Shown: in pieces, positions 8,005 through 15,156 of the stretch
Numbering within the stretch: position 1 is the stretch's first letter
Layout: the number at the start of each line of letters is the position of its first letter
Source: Kribbella pratensis
GTDB lineage: Bacteria > Actinomycetota > Actinomycetes > Propionibacteriales > Kribbellaceae
Assembly (NCBI RefSeq): GCF_004365355.1
Contig: NZ_SODP01000003.1
Coordinates: forward strand, 434,001 to 498,000
Direction: 5' to 3'
DNA: 64,000 nucleotides
Position numbers and translations under genes: made by a program
Notes under the pieces: generated by a model
What the model saw: only the letters and a program-made list of their open reading frames with translations
Database searches by the model: none
Told to the model about the DNA's origin: nothing

Positions 8005-9396
8005 GTGCTTGTGAGTGCGCTGCGCTGGTCCGTCCGGACGCTCGATCGAGCGCTCGACGGCGAGACGGTCTACCGCGAGCTGCTGGCCGCCGAACCGGTC
8101 GCGTTCTGGCTCGACGGCAGTCTCACGGACCGGGCGCCGCGTCGCGTCTCGGTCCTGGGCACTTCGCTCGGGGCCGAGGTCATCGTCCGGGATGTTGCCG
8201 ACGGCGACGTCTTCGCCGAGCTCAACGAGCTGCTCGCCGCGCAGTCCGCGGAGCCCCCTCCCGAGCTGGCCGGCCTCTTCTGCGGCGGCTATGTCGGGTA
8301 CTTCGGGTACGAGCTGAAGGCGCTCACCGGTGGCCGGGCCGCGCACGAGTCGCCGACGCCGGACGCCCTCTGGATCTGGGCGAACCGGTTCGTCGTCATC
8401 GACCACGATCACGACCTGACCCACCTCGTCGCGGTCGACGAACCGGGTGCCGGCGAGGACTGGCTGGACCGGGCCGAGGAGGCCGCCGCCGATTGGTGGA
8501 TGGGCAGCCTCGACCCGCCGGCGATCGCCACGCTCGACCTCGAGGCGCATCTCGAGCAGGACCGCGCGACGTACCTGGCCGGCATCGCGCGCTGCCTGGA
8601 GGAGCTCGAGGCGGGTCAGACGTACGAGGTCAATCTGACGAACCGGGTCCGGCTGCCGGCCGTGCAGGACCCGTTCGAGTTCTTCCGCTGGCAGCGGACC
8701 GCGAACCCGGCGCCGTACGCCGCCTTCCTCCGGTACGGCGATCTCGCGGTGGCGAGCTCTTCGCCGGAGCGATTCCTGACCGTCGATGCGGACGGCTGGG
8801 CCGAGTGCCGGCCGATCAAGGGGACCGCGCCGCGTGACCTCGACCCGGCGCAGGACCAGCTCGCGGCGAAGGCGCTGGCCGAGGACGACAAGACCCGGGC
8901 CGAGAACCTGATGATCGTCGACCTGATCCGCAACGACCTCGGCCGGGTGAGCGTGCCGGGGACGGTGACCGTGCCGCAGCTGATGCAGGTCGAGAGTTAC
9001 CGGACCATGCACCAGCTGGTGACGACGGTCCGCGGCCGGTTGCGGGCCGGCCTGACTGCGGTCGACGCGGTGCGGGCGTGCTTCCCGCCGGGGTCGATGA
9101 CGGGTGCGCCGAAGATCCGCACGATGGAGATCATCGACGAACTCGAATGGAGCGCGCGCGGGGTGTACTCCGGCGCGCTCGGCTACCTGTCCCTGGACGG
9201 GCGGGCGGACCTGAGCGTGGTGATCCGGACGGCAGTGCTGACGCCGGACCAGACTGTGGTCGGGGCAGGGGGCGCGATCGTGCTGGATTCCGACCCGGTC
9301 GCGGAGTACGAAGAAATGGTGCTGAAAGCAACGGCAGCCGTCGGCCGGGCCGGTCGCGGGTACGGATCTTTCCGCGGTGAGGGGTGGGGGAGATGA
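8005..9396 (+). CDS. pabB: Aminodeoxychorismate synthase component I
   Basis: A 463-residue chorismate-binding enzyme. It transfers the amino group from glutamine-derived ammonia to chorismate, the first step to p-aminobenzoate and folate. The C-terminal domain carries CRPIKGTAPR, where the lysine of PIKGT is the catalytic residue that distinguishes PabB from anthranilate synthase (PIAGT), followed by ENLMIVDLIRNDLGR, PPGSMTGAPK and GVYSGALGYL. The N-terminal domain is the usual chorismate-enzyme type. The start may be GTG 8005 or 8011. Its stop overlaps the start of the following PLP lyase gene by 4 bp (ATGA), and the pair forms the PABA module; the glutaminase subunit is not in the window. 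Confidence 0.92.
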   Translation: MLVSALRWSVRTLDRALDGETVYRELLAAEPVAFWLDGSLTDRAPRRVSVLGTSLGAEVIVRDVADGDVFAELNELLAAQSAEPPPELAGLFCGGYVGYFGYELKALTGGRAAHESPTPDALWIWANRFVVIDHDHDLTHLVAVDEPGAGEDWLDRAEEAAADWWMGSLDPPAIATLDLEAHLEQDRATYLAGIARCLEELEAGQTYEVNLTNRVRLPAVQDPFEFFRWQRTANPAPYAAFLRYGDLAVASSSPERFLTVDADGWAECRPIKGTAPRDLDPAQDQLAAKALAEDDKTRAENLMIVDLIRNDLGRVSVPGTVTVPQLMQVESYRTMHQLVTTVRGRLRAGLTAVDAVRACFPPGSMTGAPKIRTMEIIDELEWSARGVYSGALGYLSLDGRADLSVVIRTAVLTPDQTVVGAGGAIVLDSDPVAEYEEMVLKATAAVGRAGRGYGSFRGEGWGR

Positions 9397-10091
9397 GTGG
9401 TCTGCTGGTGGCGGATTCGTTCCTGGTTGCCAATGGCAAGGTCCGGGGACTGGAGCTGCACCGGGAACGGTTCGTCCGGTCGTGCGCCGCGGCGGGGGTC
9501 GCCGCGGAGCGGTTCTGGGACGAGCAGGCCGGGCGGTTGCCCGGGTTCGGGCGGTGGTTCCCGCGGTTCGAGCTGCAGACGTCGGGTGAGCTCGCCGTCC
9601 AGCTGCGGCCGGCGCCGCCGATCGGCGGACGAGTGCGCGTCGCCGTACACGAAGGTCCTGATCCGCGAACCGCGCCGCGGGTCAAAGGGCCGGACCTGGA
9701 GTTGCTCGGGAAGCTGAAGGAGGCGGCGCCTGATCGCGCGGACGAGGTCCTGCTGCTCGACACCGACGGGACTGTGCTCGAGGCGGCGTACTCGGCGGTC
9801 GCGTGGTGGGAGGACGACACGCTCTGCTTCCCGCAGTCGGACCGTCCGCTGCTCGCTTCGGTGACCGCACAGCTCCTGCGCCGGATCGCCGCCAACCAGG
9901 GCGTCGAGATTTCCGAGCGGGCCGCCACGCCGCAGGACCTGCAGAACGCGACCGAGGCCTGGCTGGTGAACGCCCTGCACGGCATCCGCCCGATCCACGC
10001 CTGGGGCGCCTCGGCCATCGACCCGCTGCCCAACTCCCACTCCTCGCTGTGGCAGTCCCACCTCGAGTCCCTCGCAACCCGCCTCCCCTAA
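9393..10091 (+). CDS. pabC: Aminodeoxychorismate lyase-like class IV aminotransferase
   Basis: A 232-residue protein of the PLP-dependent class IV aminotransferase fold, somewhat shorter than usual. RVKGPDLELLGKLK carries the probable PLP-binding lysine, and DEVLLLDTDGTVLEAAYSAVAWWEDDTLCFPQSD follows the family pattern (strand, then glutamate and small residues). By position, directly coupled to pabB, it should release pyruvate from aminodeoxychorismate to give p-aminobenzoate. The start is ATG 9393, preceded by GAGGGGTGGGGGAG. A C-rich tandem array begins just after its stop. Confidence 0.8.
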   Translation: MSGLLVADSFLVANGKVRGLELHRERFVRSCAAAGVAAERFWDEQAGRLPGFGRWFPRFELQTSGELAVQLRPAPPIGGRVRVAVHEGPDPRTAPRVKGPDLELLGKLKEAAPDRADEVLLLDTDGTVLEAAYSAVAWWEDDTLCFPQSDRPLLASVTAQLLRRIAANQGVEISERAATPQDLQNATEAWLVNALHGIRPIHAWGASAIDPLPNSHSSLWQSHLESLATRLP

Positions 10092-10096
10092 CCCCC

Positions 10097-10590
10097 GCCT
10101 ATAACCCCGCCCCGCCCTCGCCCCGCCCTCGCCCCTGCTCCGCCCCCGCTCCGCCCTCGCCCCTGCTCCGCCCCCGCCCCTGCTCCGCCCCCGCCCCTGC
10201 TCCGCCCTCGCCCCTGCTCCGCCCTCGCCCCTGCTCCGCCCTCGCCCCTGCTCCGCCCTCGCCCCTGCTCCGCCCTCGCCCCTGCTCCCCCCCGCTCCGC
10301 CCTCGCCCCTGCTCCGCCCCCGCTCCGCCCTCGCCCCAGCTCCGCCCCCGCTCCGCCCTCGCCCCAGCTCCGCCCCCGCTCCGCCCTCGCCCCAGCTCCG
10401 CCCCCGCTCCGCCCTCGCCCCAGCTCCGCCCCAGCTCCACCCCCGTCCCAGCTCCGCCCCAGCTCCACCCCCGTCCCGCCCGCCGACCTCGCCCCGGCCT
10501 CGCCCTCGCCTCGCCCTCGCCTCGCCCTCGCCTCGCCCTCGCCTCGCCCTCGCCTCGCTCCGCCCTCGCCCTCGCCCCGCCCCCGTCCCG
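10097..10590. repeat. C-rich tandem array with G-quadruplex potential
   Basis: About 490 bp of almost pure C/T with scattered G and A on the plus strand. A 17-nt unit (TCCGCCCTCGCCCCTGC) is repeated five times without error at 10201-10285. A 28-nt unit (the 17-mer variant with AGC plus TCCGCCCCCGC) is repeated three times at 10324-10407. Near the end the unit becomes CTCGCC-like. The minus strand is rich in runs of three and four G, so it could form G-quadruplexes. No stop codons occur in several frames on both strands, giving long false reading frames. It lies between pabC and the SPFH gene. Confidence 0.95.
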
Positions 10591-10596
10591 GCGGCT

Positions 10597-10693
10597 CGAA
10601 CGTTTGAGGGGTTGACCCCCGAGACGGTCGCTTGGCCCCGGAGATTCCGGGTACGCAACCGACCGTCTCGGGGGTCAACCCCTGAGAGGTTCG
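10597..10693. repeat. 97-nt palindromic element, family 3, copy A
   Basis: Two 34-nt arms (10597-10630 and 10660-10693) pair with three mismatches; the inner 25 bp are perfect and contain GGGGTTGACCCCCGAGACGG. The loop includes CCCCGGAGATTCCGGG. A related element of 89 nt lies at 32659-32747, sharing the GGGGTTGACCCC arms and the GGATTCCGGG-type loop. It sits directly after the C-rich array and before the SPFH promoter. Confidence 0.8.
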
Positions 10694-10741
10694 GTGGTCG
10701 GTGGTCGGGGGACGGGGCCGGTGGTGCGGCTGAGGCATCGC

Positions 10742-10770
10742 TTGTAAATGTGATATCACTTTGCTACCTT
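10742..10770 (+). promoter_or_regulatory. Promoter with GTGATATCAC operator in the spacer
   Basis: TTGTAA (10742-10747) and TACCTT (10765-10770) are separated by 17 bp, giving a fair sigma-70-type promoter for the SPFH gene. The perfect 10-bp palindrome GTGATATCAC at 10750-10759 fills the spacer, an ideal position for repression, and the ribbon-helix-helix protein encoded by the second gene is the natural candidate to bind it. Confidence 0.6.
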
Positions 10771-10799
10771 TGCGCTATTCGAGCAAGGGAGCGTGCGTG

Positions 10800-11705
10800 A
10801 TGGTGGATGTCGCGGTGGAGATGCCGGCGCCGAAGGTGACCGAGCGGGCCGGCCGGGATCTGAACGGATGGCCGATGGCGCTGCTGGCCTTCGTGTTGCT
10901 GGTGGCCGGGGTGTCCGGGCTCATCATCGGCGCCACCCATGATCGAGGCCCGCAGGTCGTGGGTGGCATCGCGGTGTTCGTGGTCGGCCTGATCGTCGCC
11001 GCCGGGCTGACCGCGGTCTCGCCGGGCCGGGCCAGGGTGCTGCAGATCCTCGGGCGGTACGCCGGGACCGTGCGCACCAACGGTCTGCGCTGGGTGAATC
11101 CGATCTCCTCGCGGCGCGAGGTCTCGACCCGGATCCGCAACCACGAAACGGCCGTTGCCAAGGTCAACGATGCTGACGGCAACCCGATCGAGATCGCCGC
11201 GGTCGTGGTCTGGCAGGTCGAGGACACCGCGCAGGCGATGTTCGAGGTGGACGACTTCGTCGAGTTCGTCGCGATCCAGACCGAGACCGCGGTCCGGCAC
11301 ATCGCGAACAGCTACCCGTACGACGTCCACACCGAGGATGGCGTGCTGTCGCTGCGGGACAGCACCGACGAGATCACCGAGAAGCTGTCGGCGGAGATCG
11401 GTGCGCGGGTTCACGCGGCGGGTGTGCATGTGATCGAGTCGCGGATCACGCACCTCGCGTATGCACCGGAGATCGCCCAGGCGATGCTGCGGCGCCAGCA
11501 GGCGGGTGCGGTCGTCGCGGCCCGGCAGCGGATCGTCGAAGGTGCGGTCGGCATGGTCGAGCTGGCGCTGGACCGGCTGTCCGAGCACGAGGTGGTCGAG
11601 CTGGACGAGGAACGGAAGGCGACGATGGTCAGCAACCTGATGGTGGTGCTGTGCGGCGACCGTGACGCCCAGCCGGTGGTCAATGCCGGCTCGCTCTACC
11701 AGTGA
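10800..11705 (+). CDS. SPFH/Band 7 domain membrane protein
   Basis: A 301-residue protein with two hydrophobic segments at about 22-42 and 50-70, followed by a flotillin/stomatin-type SPFH domain (GLRWVNPISSRREVSTRIRN through RITHLAYAPEIAQAMLRRQQAGAVVAARQ). Such proteins form ring-like scaffolds on the membrane. The start is ATG 10800, nine bases after AAGGGA; GTG 10797 is an alternative. It heads a three-gene set: SPFH, a small ribbon-helix-helix protein (13 bp later) and a GPP34 protein (8-bp overlap). The promoter just upstream has a GTGATATCAC palindrome. Confidence 0.88.
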   Translation: MVDVAVEMPAPKVTERAGRDLNGWPMALLAFVLLVAGVSGLIIGATHDRGPQVVGGIAVFVVGLIVAAGLTAVSPGRARVLQILGRYAGTVRTNGLRWVNPISSRREVSTRIRNHETAVAKVNDADGNPIEIAAVVVWQVEDTAQAMFEVDDFVEFVAIQTETAVRHIANSYPYDVHTEDGVLSLRDSTDEITEKLSAEIGARVHAAGVHVIESRITHLAYAPEIAQAMLRRQQAGAVVAARQRIVEGAVGMVELALDRLSEHEVVELDEERKATMVSNLMVVLCGDRDAQPVVNAGSLYQ

Positions 11706-11718
11706 GTGGTCGTCTGCC

Positions 11719-11928
11719 GTGGCTGTCGAACGCAAGAAGATCCTGCTCCGGCTGGATCCCGTGGTGCACGACGCGCTGGCCCGCTGGGCGGCCGACGACC
11801 TGCGCAGCACCAACGCTCAGATCGAGTATCTGCTCCGCCGAGCCCTGGCCGACGCCGGCCGCCTCCCCGGTGGCCTGAGCAAACCCCGCCGCCCCGGCCG
11901 CCCTCCTAAGGAGGAAGACGATGGCTAG
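11719..11928 (+). CDS. Small ribbon-helix-helix (Arc/MetJ-like) protein
   Basis: A 69-residue basic protein. KKILLRLDPVVHDALARWAADDLRSTNAQIEYLLRRAL fits the ribbon-helix-helix fold: a short strand, a helix, a turn with STNAQIE and a second helix. The C-terminal tail is rich in proline, arginine and lysine and probably disordered. The start is GTG 11719; the longer upstream frame overlaps the SPFH gene. It may bind GTGATATCAC at 10750 and regulate the cluster, but could instead simply be a partner of the SPFH protein, as Arc-like proteins are often found beside SPFH genes in actinobacteria. Confidence 0.8.
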   Translation: MAVERKKILLRLDPVVHDALARWAADDLRSTNAQIEYLLRRALADAGRLPGGLSKPRRPGRPPKEEDDG

Positions 11929-12685
11929 GAAACCCACAACAATCGCGGCACGTGATCAGCTGGTGCGTCGAGTGCCTCGTGGCCCGGCTGGACCTGCAGG
12001 TGCGGGCAGAGGTGACGACAGGCGTGCGCCGAAGGTTGTTGCTCTTGGCAACCTGCAGGTTCCGGAGTCGTTGGCGGCGCGGATGTTCTTGCTGGCTTGT
12101 GATTCGGAGCGGCAGCGGCTGGTCGCTCGGGGGAAGGTTGGGAAGGTGATGCGGGCGGCGGCCTTGGTTGACCTCGTGCTGGGCGGGAATCTTGTTGATG
12201 ACGGCGGGCGGGCTCGGGTGACGAACGCGCCGGTTCCGGCCGATCCCGTGCTGACGGGAGTGCTTGAGGAAATGCGGGCGGCGGGACCGCGGCGATGGCG
12301 GCATTGGGTTGAGCGGCGGCCGGGGGCGACGGTACGCCGGGTGCGCGACGAGCTGGACCGTGCACGGTTGATCAAGGTCGAGCCGCATCGCATCCTGGGG
12401 ATCTTCCCGGCGGACCGCATCACCATCCGCCACCCGCTGATGCGTCGGCAGCTTCTGCAAGCCGCGCACGACACCCTCCGCGCCTCGCGGCTCGTCTCCC
12501 GGGTGGACCTCCGCGACGCGTCGATCGTCGTACTCGCGTCCACCGCGGACCTGCGCACGATCGTCACCAAGGAGCAGCGCATCCGCCACAAGGACCGCCT
12601 GGCGCAGCTCGCAGTCCGCGTCGGCCCCGTCGTACCGGCTCTGAAGAAGGCGCTCCAGCAGACGCAGTACTCCGCGGGCGGGTGA
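11921..12685 (+). CDS. GPP34 (Golgi phosphoprotein 3-like) family protein
   Basis: A 254-residue protein. After a basic, low-complexity start of about 45 residues, residues 48-240 match the GPP34/GOLPH3 fold: PESLAARMFLLACD, the region MRAAALVDLVLGGNLVDD, and RLIKVEPHRILGIFPADRITIRHPLMRRQLLQAAHDTL. In eukaryotes this family binds phosphatidylinositol 4-phosphate on Golgi membranes; actinobacteria have several copies whose role is unknown. ATG 11921 has an ideal AAGGAGG site at 11908-11914 and overlaps the preceding gene by 8 bp, so the trio is an operon. Synonymous bases are G/T-rich in the first half and C-rich in the second. Confidence 0.82.
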   Translation: MARKPTTIAARDQLVRRVPRGPAGPAGAGRGDDRRAPKVVALGNLQVPESLAARMFLLACDSERQRLVARGKVGKVMRAAALVDLVLGGNLVDDGGRARVTNAPVPADPVLTGVLEEMRAAGPRRWRHWVERRPGATVRRVRDELDRARLIKVEPHRILGIFPADRITIRHPLMRRQLLQAAHDTLRASRLVSRVDLRDASIVVLASTADLRTIVTKEQRIRHKDRLAQLAVRVGPVVPALKKALQQTQYSAGG

Positions 12686-12698
12686 CCCTGCGAGGGTC
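12684..12698. terminator. Small hairpin after the GPP34 gene
   Basis: GACCCT (12684-12689) and AGGGTC (12693-12698) with a GCG loop form a short stem overlapping the stop codon of the GPP34 gene. It may be a weak terminator. Confidence 0.35.
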
Positions 12699-12744
12699 TA
12701 CGGTTCGTTACTCAAGTACCTAACCAGGGAAGGGGGTGGGGGTT

Positions 12745-13104
12745 GTGTTCGACGACCGGAGTCCGATCTATCTGCAGATCGCGGAGCAGATCAAGAACGA
12801 CATCGTGACCGGTGCGCTGGCCGAGGACGAGCAGGTGATGTCGACCAACCAGTACGCCGCCTTCTACCGGATCAACCCGGCCACCGCGGCGAAGGGGTTC
12901 GCGCAACTGGTCGACGAGGGCGTGCTGTACAAGAAACGCGGCATCGGGATGTTCGTCTCCCCGAACGCCCGCGACCTGCTCCGCACCGGCCGCCGCGACT
13001 CGTTCTTCGCCGACGTCGTCGACCCGATGATCCGCGAAGCCAAAGCAATCGGCATCCCGTTGAAAGACATCCTCCAGCACATCCGCAGCTATGGAGACGC
13101 TTGA
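12745..13104 (+). CDS. GntR family regulator, YtrA subfamily
   Basis: A 119-residue one-domain GntR protein beginning VFDDRSPIYLQIAEQIKNDI, with the wing KRGIGMFVSPNARDLL and a short helical tail, typical of YtrA regulators. GTG 12745 gives the usual start for the subfamily; GTG 12736 would add three residues. AGGGGGTGGGGG precedes it. An ATPase and a membrane protein follow with 1- and 4-bp overlaps, a second YtrA-type operon in the window. GTTACTCAAGTACCTAAC at about 12707-12725 may hold the promoter or operator. Confidence 0.85.
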   Translation: MFDDRSPIYLQIAEQIKNDIVTGALAEDEQVMSTNQYAAFYRINPATAAKGFAQLVDEGVLYKKRGIGMFVSPNARDLLRTGRRDSFFADVVDPMIREAKAIGIPLKDILQHIRSYGDA

Positions 13105-14000
13105 TGACCACCGCCCTGACTGTGAGGACCGAGAACCTCTCGGTGCGGTTCGCCGGGGTGCCGGCGTTGGATCGGCTCGATCTGCGGCTGGCGCCCGGGA
13201 AGATCCACGGCCTGCTCGGCCGGAACGGATCCGGTAAGAGCACGCTCGCCGCGGTCCTGGCCGGGTTCCGCCGGCCCGACGAAGGTCGGGTCCTGATCGA
13301 GGGCGGCGACCTCGGTACGCCGCAGGAGCCGTACGAGAACGCCGTCGTCACCAGCCGCGTGTGCCTGATCCGCGAGTCCGGCGACCGCCCCGAGGCAGTG
13401 TCGGTCAAACAAGCGATCGCACTGGCCGCTGCGCTCCGCCCGTATTGGGACGCCGACCTCGCGGGCGATCTGCTGGACCGCTTCGAAGTACCGCTGAACA
13501 AGAAGATCCAGAAGCTCTCCCGCGGAAAGAAGTCAGCGCTCGGCGTCGTTCTGGGCCTGGCCAGCCGGGCCCCGCTGACAATTTTCGATGAGAGCTACCT
13601 GGGCATGGACGTCCCGTCGCGGAACCTGTTCTACGACGCGCTGCTCGCCGACTACACCGAAGTACCGCGCACAGTCGTGCTGTCCACCCACCTGGTCAGC
13701 GAGGTCAGCGCGATGCTCGAAGAGGTCGTCATCCTCGACAACGGCCGCCTCGTCACGCAGTCCCCGGTGGACGCACTGCGCGGTCGGGGCGCGTCGATCG
13801 TCGGGCCGGCCGCGGCCGTGGACAAGTTCACCGCGGGCTTCACCGTGCTCGCGGAGGAGCGGCTGGGCGGCACCAAGTCCACCACGGTCCTCGGCGACCT
13901 CGACCCGGCGCTCCTCGCGCAGGCGACTGCGGCCGGCCTGGAGATCGGTCCGGTCGGCCTGCAGGACCTCTTCGTCCACCTGACCGGAGCCCGCTCATGA
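13104..14000 (+). CDS. ABC transporter ATP-binding protein with altered signature
   Basis: A 298-residue ATPase. Walker A GRNGSGKST is at about 39-47, and Walker B is LTIFDESYLGMD, followed by a switch histidine in VLSTHLVSE. The signature reads LSRGKKSAL instead of LSGGQ, as in many YtrA-linked ATPases of actinobacteria. The start overlaps the GntR stop (TGATG at 13102-13106); TTG 13101 is less likely. The C-terminal 80 residues form an additional domain. Partner of the membrane protein encoded next; the substrate is unknown. Confidence 0.88.
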   Translation: MTTALTVRTENLSVRFAGVPALDRLDLRLAPGKIHGLLGRNGSGKSTLAAVLAGFRRPDEGRVLIEGGDLGTPQEPYENAVVTSRVCLIRESGDRPEAVSVKQAIALAAALRPYWDADLAGDLLDRFEVPLNKKIQKLSRGKKSALGVVLGLASRAPLTIFDESYLGMDVPSRNLFYDALLADYTEVPRTVVLSTHLVSEVSAMLEEVVILDNGRLVTQSPVDALRGRGASIVGPAAAVDKFTAGFTVLAEERLGGTKSTTVLGDLDPALLAQATAAGLEIGPVGLQDLFVHLTGARS

Positions 14001-14758
14001 CCACGACAGCCGAGGCGGCGCTTCCGCGGGAAGCAACCGACTGGCGCCGGCTGAAGACCGTGCTGTTGTCGATGGCAGTGGGTCTGCGGCAGATGCTCGT
14101 CGGCTACTGGATCGTGATGATCGTTGCGTTCCTGGTCATCGGGCTCGTCATACAGCTCGCGACGAGCGGCGTCACCAGCAGCATGTGGGACTACGGAACC
14201 CAGTCACCGAAGTACTTCTCGCTGGCGATCGGGGTGACGCTCACCCCGGCGTACCTGGTGTTGCTCGTTGCCCACGGCGTCACCCGGCGGATGTATGCAG
14301 TTGCCTCAGGCATCTATCTGACCGGCGCCGCGGCGGCCACCTCGATCGTGTGGGTGCTGGCCTACCAGGTGGAGCACGCGCTCTACGCGTCGCAGGGCTG
14401 GCCCGACACGTTGACCAACCCGCACCTGTTCACCAGCACCTCGCAGATCGGTCTGGTGTTCACCGAATTCTTCCTGCTGATCCTGTCCCACGAAGTGACC
14501 GGCTGGTTGCTCGGCATCACCTTCGTCCGGCTCGGCTTCTGGCGCGGTCTGCTGATGCTGCCGCTCGCGTTGATCCCCGCGGTGGCCGCCGAGTTCCTGC
14601 TCGTCGCGCAATGGCTCGCCGGCATCCTCACCAACGCCGGATATCACCGGCCGCCACTCGCCGTCGCCGTACCGTCCGTCCTTCTGGTCAGCGCGCTCGG
14701 CGTGTATGCCGGGTATCGCATTCTGCAACCGATGGCACTCAAACCTGCTAAGGGCTAA
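13997..14758 (+). CDS. Membrane component of the YtrA-linked ABC system
   Basis: A 253-residue protein with about six membrane helices: near 28-52, 75-95, 105-127, 152-172, 180-205 and 220-240. It has no recognisable motifs. Its start overlaps the ATPase stop by 4 bp (ATGA), so it is the membrane partner of that ATPase. The operon probably ends here: the following DNA is non-coding with DnaA-box-like repeats. Confidence 0.8.
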   Translation: MTTTAEAALPREATDWRRLKTVLLSMAVGLRQMLVGYWIVMIVAFLVIGLVIQLATSGVTSSMWDYGTQSPKYFSLAIGVTLTPAYLVLLVAHGVTRRMYAVASGIYLTGAAAATSIVWVLAYQVEHALYASQGWPDTLTNPHLFTSTSQIGLVFTEFFLLILSHEVTGWLLGITFVRLGFWRGLLMLPLALIPAVAAEFLLVAQWLAGILTNAGYHRPPLAVAVPSVLLVSALGVYAGYRILQPMALKPAKG

Positions 14759-14764
14759 GACACG

Positions 14765-14787
14765 TTATGCACAGGGGGTGTGCATAA
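14765..14787. repeat. Inverted pair of DnaA-box-like sequences
   Basis: TTATGCACA (14765-14773) and TGTGCATAA (14779-14787) are inverted and 5 nt apart, each fitting the DnaA-box pattern TTATNCACA. CTGTGGATTG and ACTGTGGACG follow within 40 nt and resemble further half-boxes. No dnaA, dnaN or AT-rich unwinding region is near, so this is not supported as the chromosomal origin. It could be a DnaA-binding control site, a terminator hairpin for the ABC operon, or chance. Confidence 0.5.
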
Positions 14788-14852
14788 CCGGGACAGTTTC
14801 TGTGGATTGCCGCGCAATCACTGTGGACGACCAAAACTGTTGTCAGGAAAGG

Positions 14853-15071
14853 CTTGTGCGACCTCCGCTGAGAGCGTAGAAATATCGACACGCCGCTTCG
14901 GACTGGAGCGGTGGGTCGATCGGAAACCGAGGGCCCTCGCGGTGGGGATCCCCACCGAGGTAGACCGGTGACGGGGTCTGCCGGCCTCCACGGACCCGTA
15001 TCGGGAAGCTGGAGACGTCACTTTCCTTCAGCTGGTGCGGGCCCCTCCGGCTCATACTCGGAGGGGCCCGC
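14853..15071 (+). ncRNA. Candidate small RNA with promoter and terminator
   Basis: A promoter-like pair TTGTGC (14853-14858) and TAGAAA with 17 bp between them would start transcription near 14890. The DNA then contains several stems, such as GGTGGGGATCCCCACC and GGGTC/GACCC. It ends with a 13-bp perfect hairpin, GCGGGCCCCTCCG (15037-15049) and CGGAGGGGCCCGC (15059-15071). No convincing reading frame is present. The transcript would be about 180 nt. I found no match to the conserved cores of tmRNA, RNase P RNA, SRP RNA or common riboswitches. It could also be an untranslated relic. Confidence 0.4.
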
Positions 15072-15108
15072 CATCTTGAACTCGGCGGTCCGGGAAAAAT
15101 GCGGAAAA

Positions 15109-15144
15109 CAGAACCCCGAGGTCGCGAACGACCTCGGGGTTCTG
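15109..15144 (-). terminator. Intrinsic terminator of the glycosidase gene
   Basis: A 16-bp perfect stem (15109-15124 with 15129-15144, arm CAGAACCCCGAGGTCG) and a 4-nt loop lie 12 nt past the stop of the minus-strand glycosidase gene. In that direction the stem is followed by TTTTCCGCATTTTT. This is a strong rho-independent terminator. Confidence 0.85.
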
Positions 15145-15156
15145 CGTACGGAGTTC

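Noticed and set aside
10088..10759. Long reading frames on both strands across the C-rich array (up to 490 codons), coding for repeats of arginine/glycine or proline/alanine
   Set aside because: They arise because the array has no stop codons; composition is extreme, there is no start with a ribosome site, and they also run through the family-3 palindrome.
14765..14787. Chromosomal origin of replication
   Set aside because: No dnaA, dnaN, recF, rpmH or AT-rich region is nearby and only two good boxes are present.
14780..14971. A 63-codon frame in the gap before the glycosidase terminator
   Set aside because: No ribosome site, no family resemblance, and it overlaps the DnaA-like repeats and the candidate RNA promoter.
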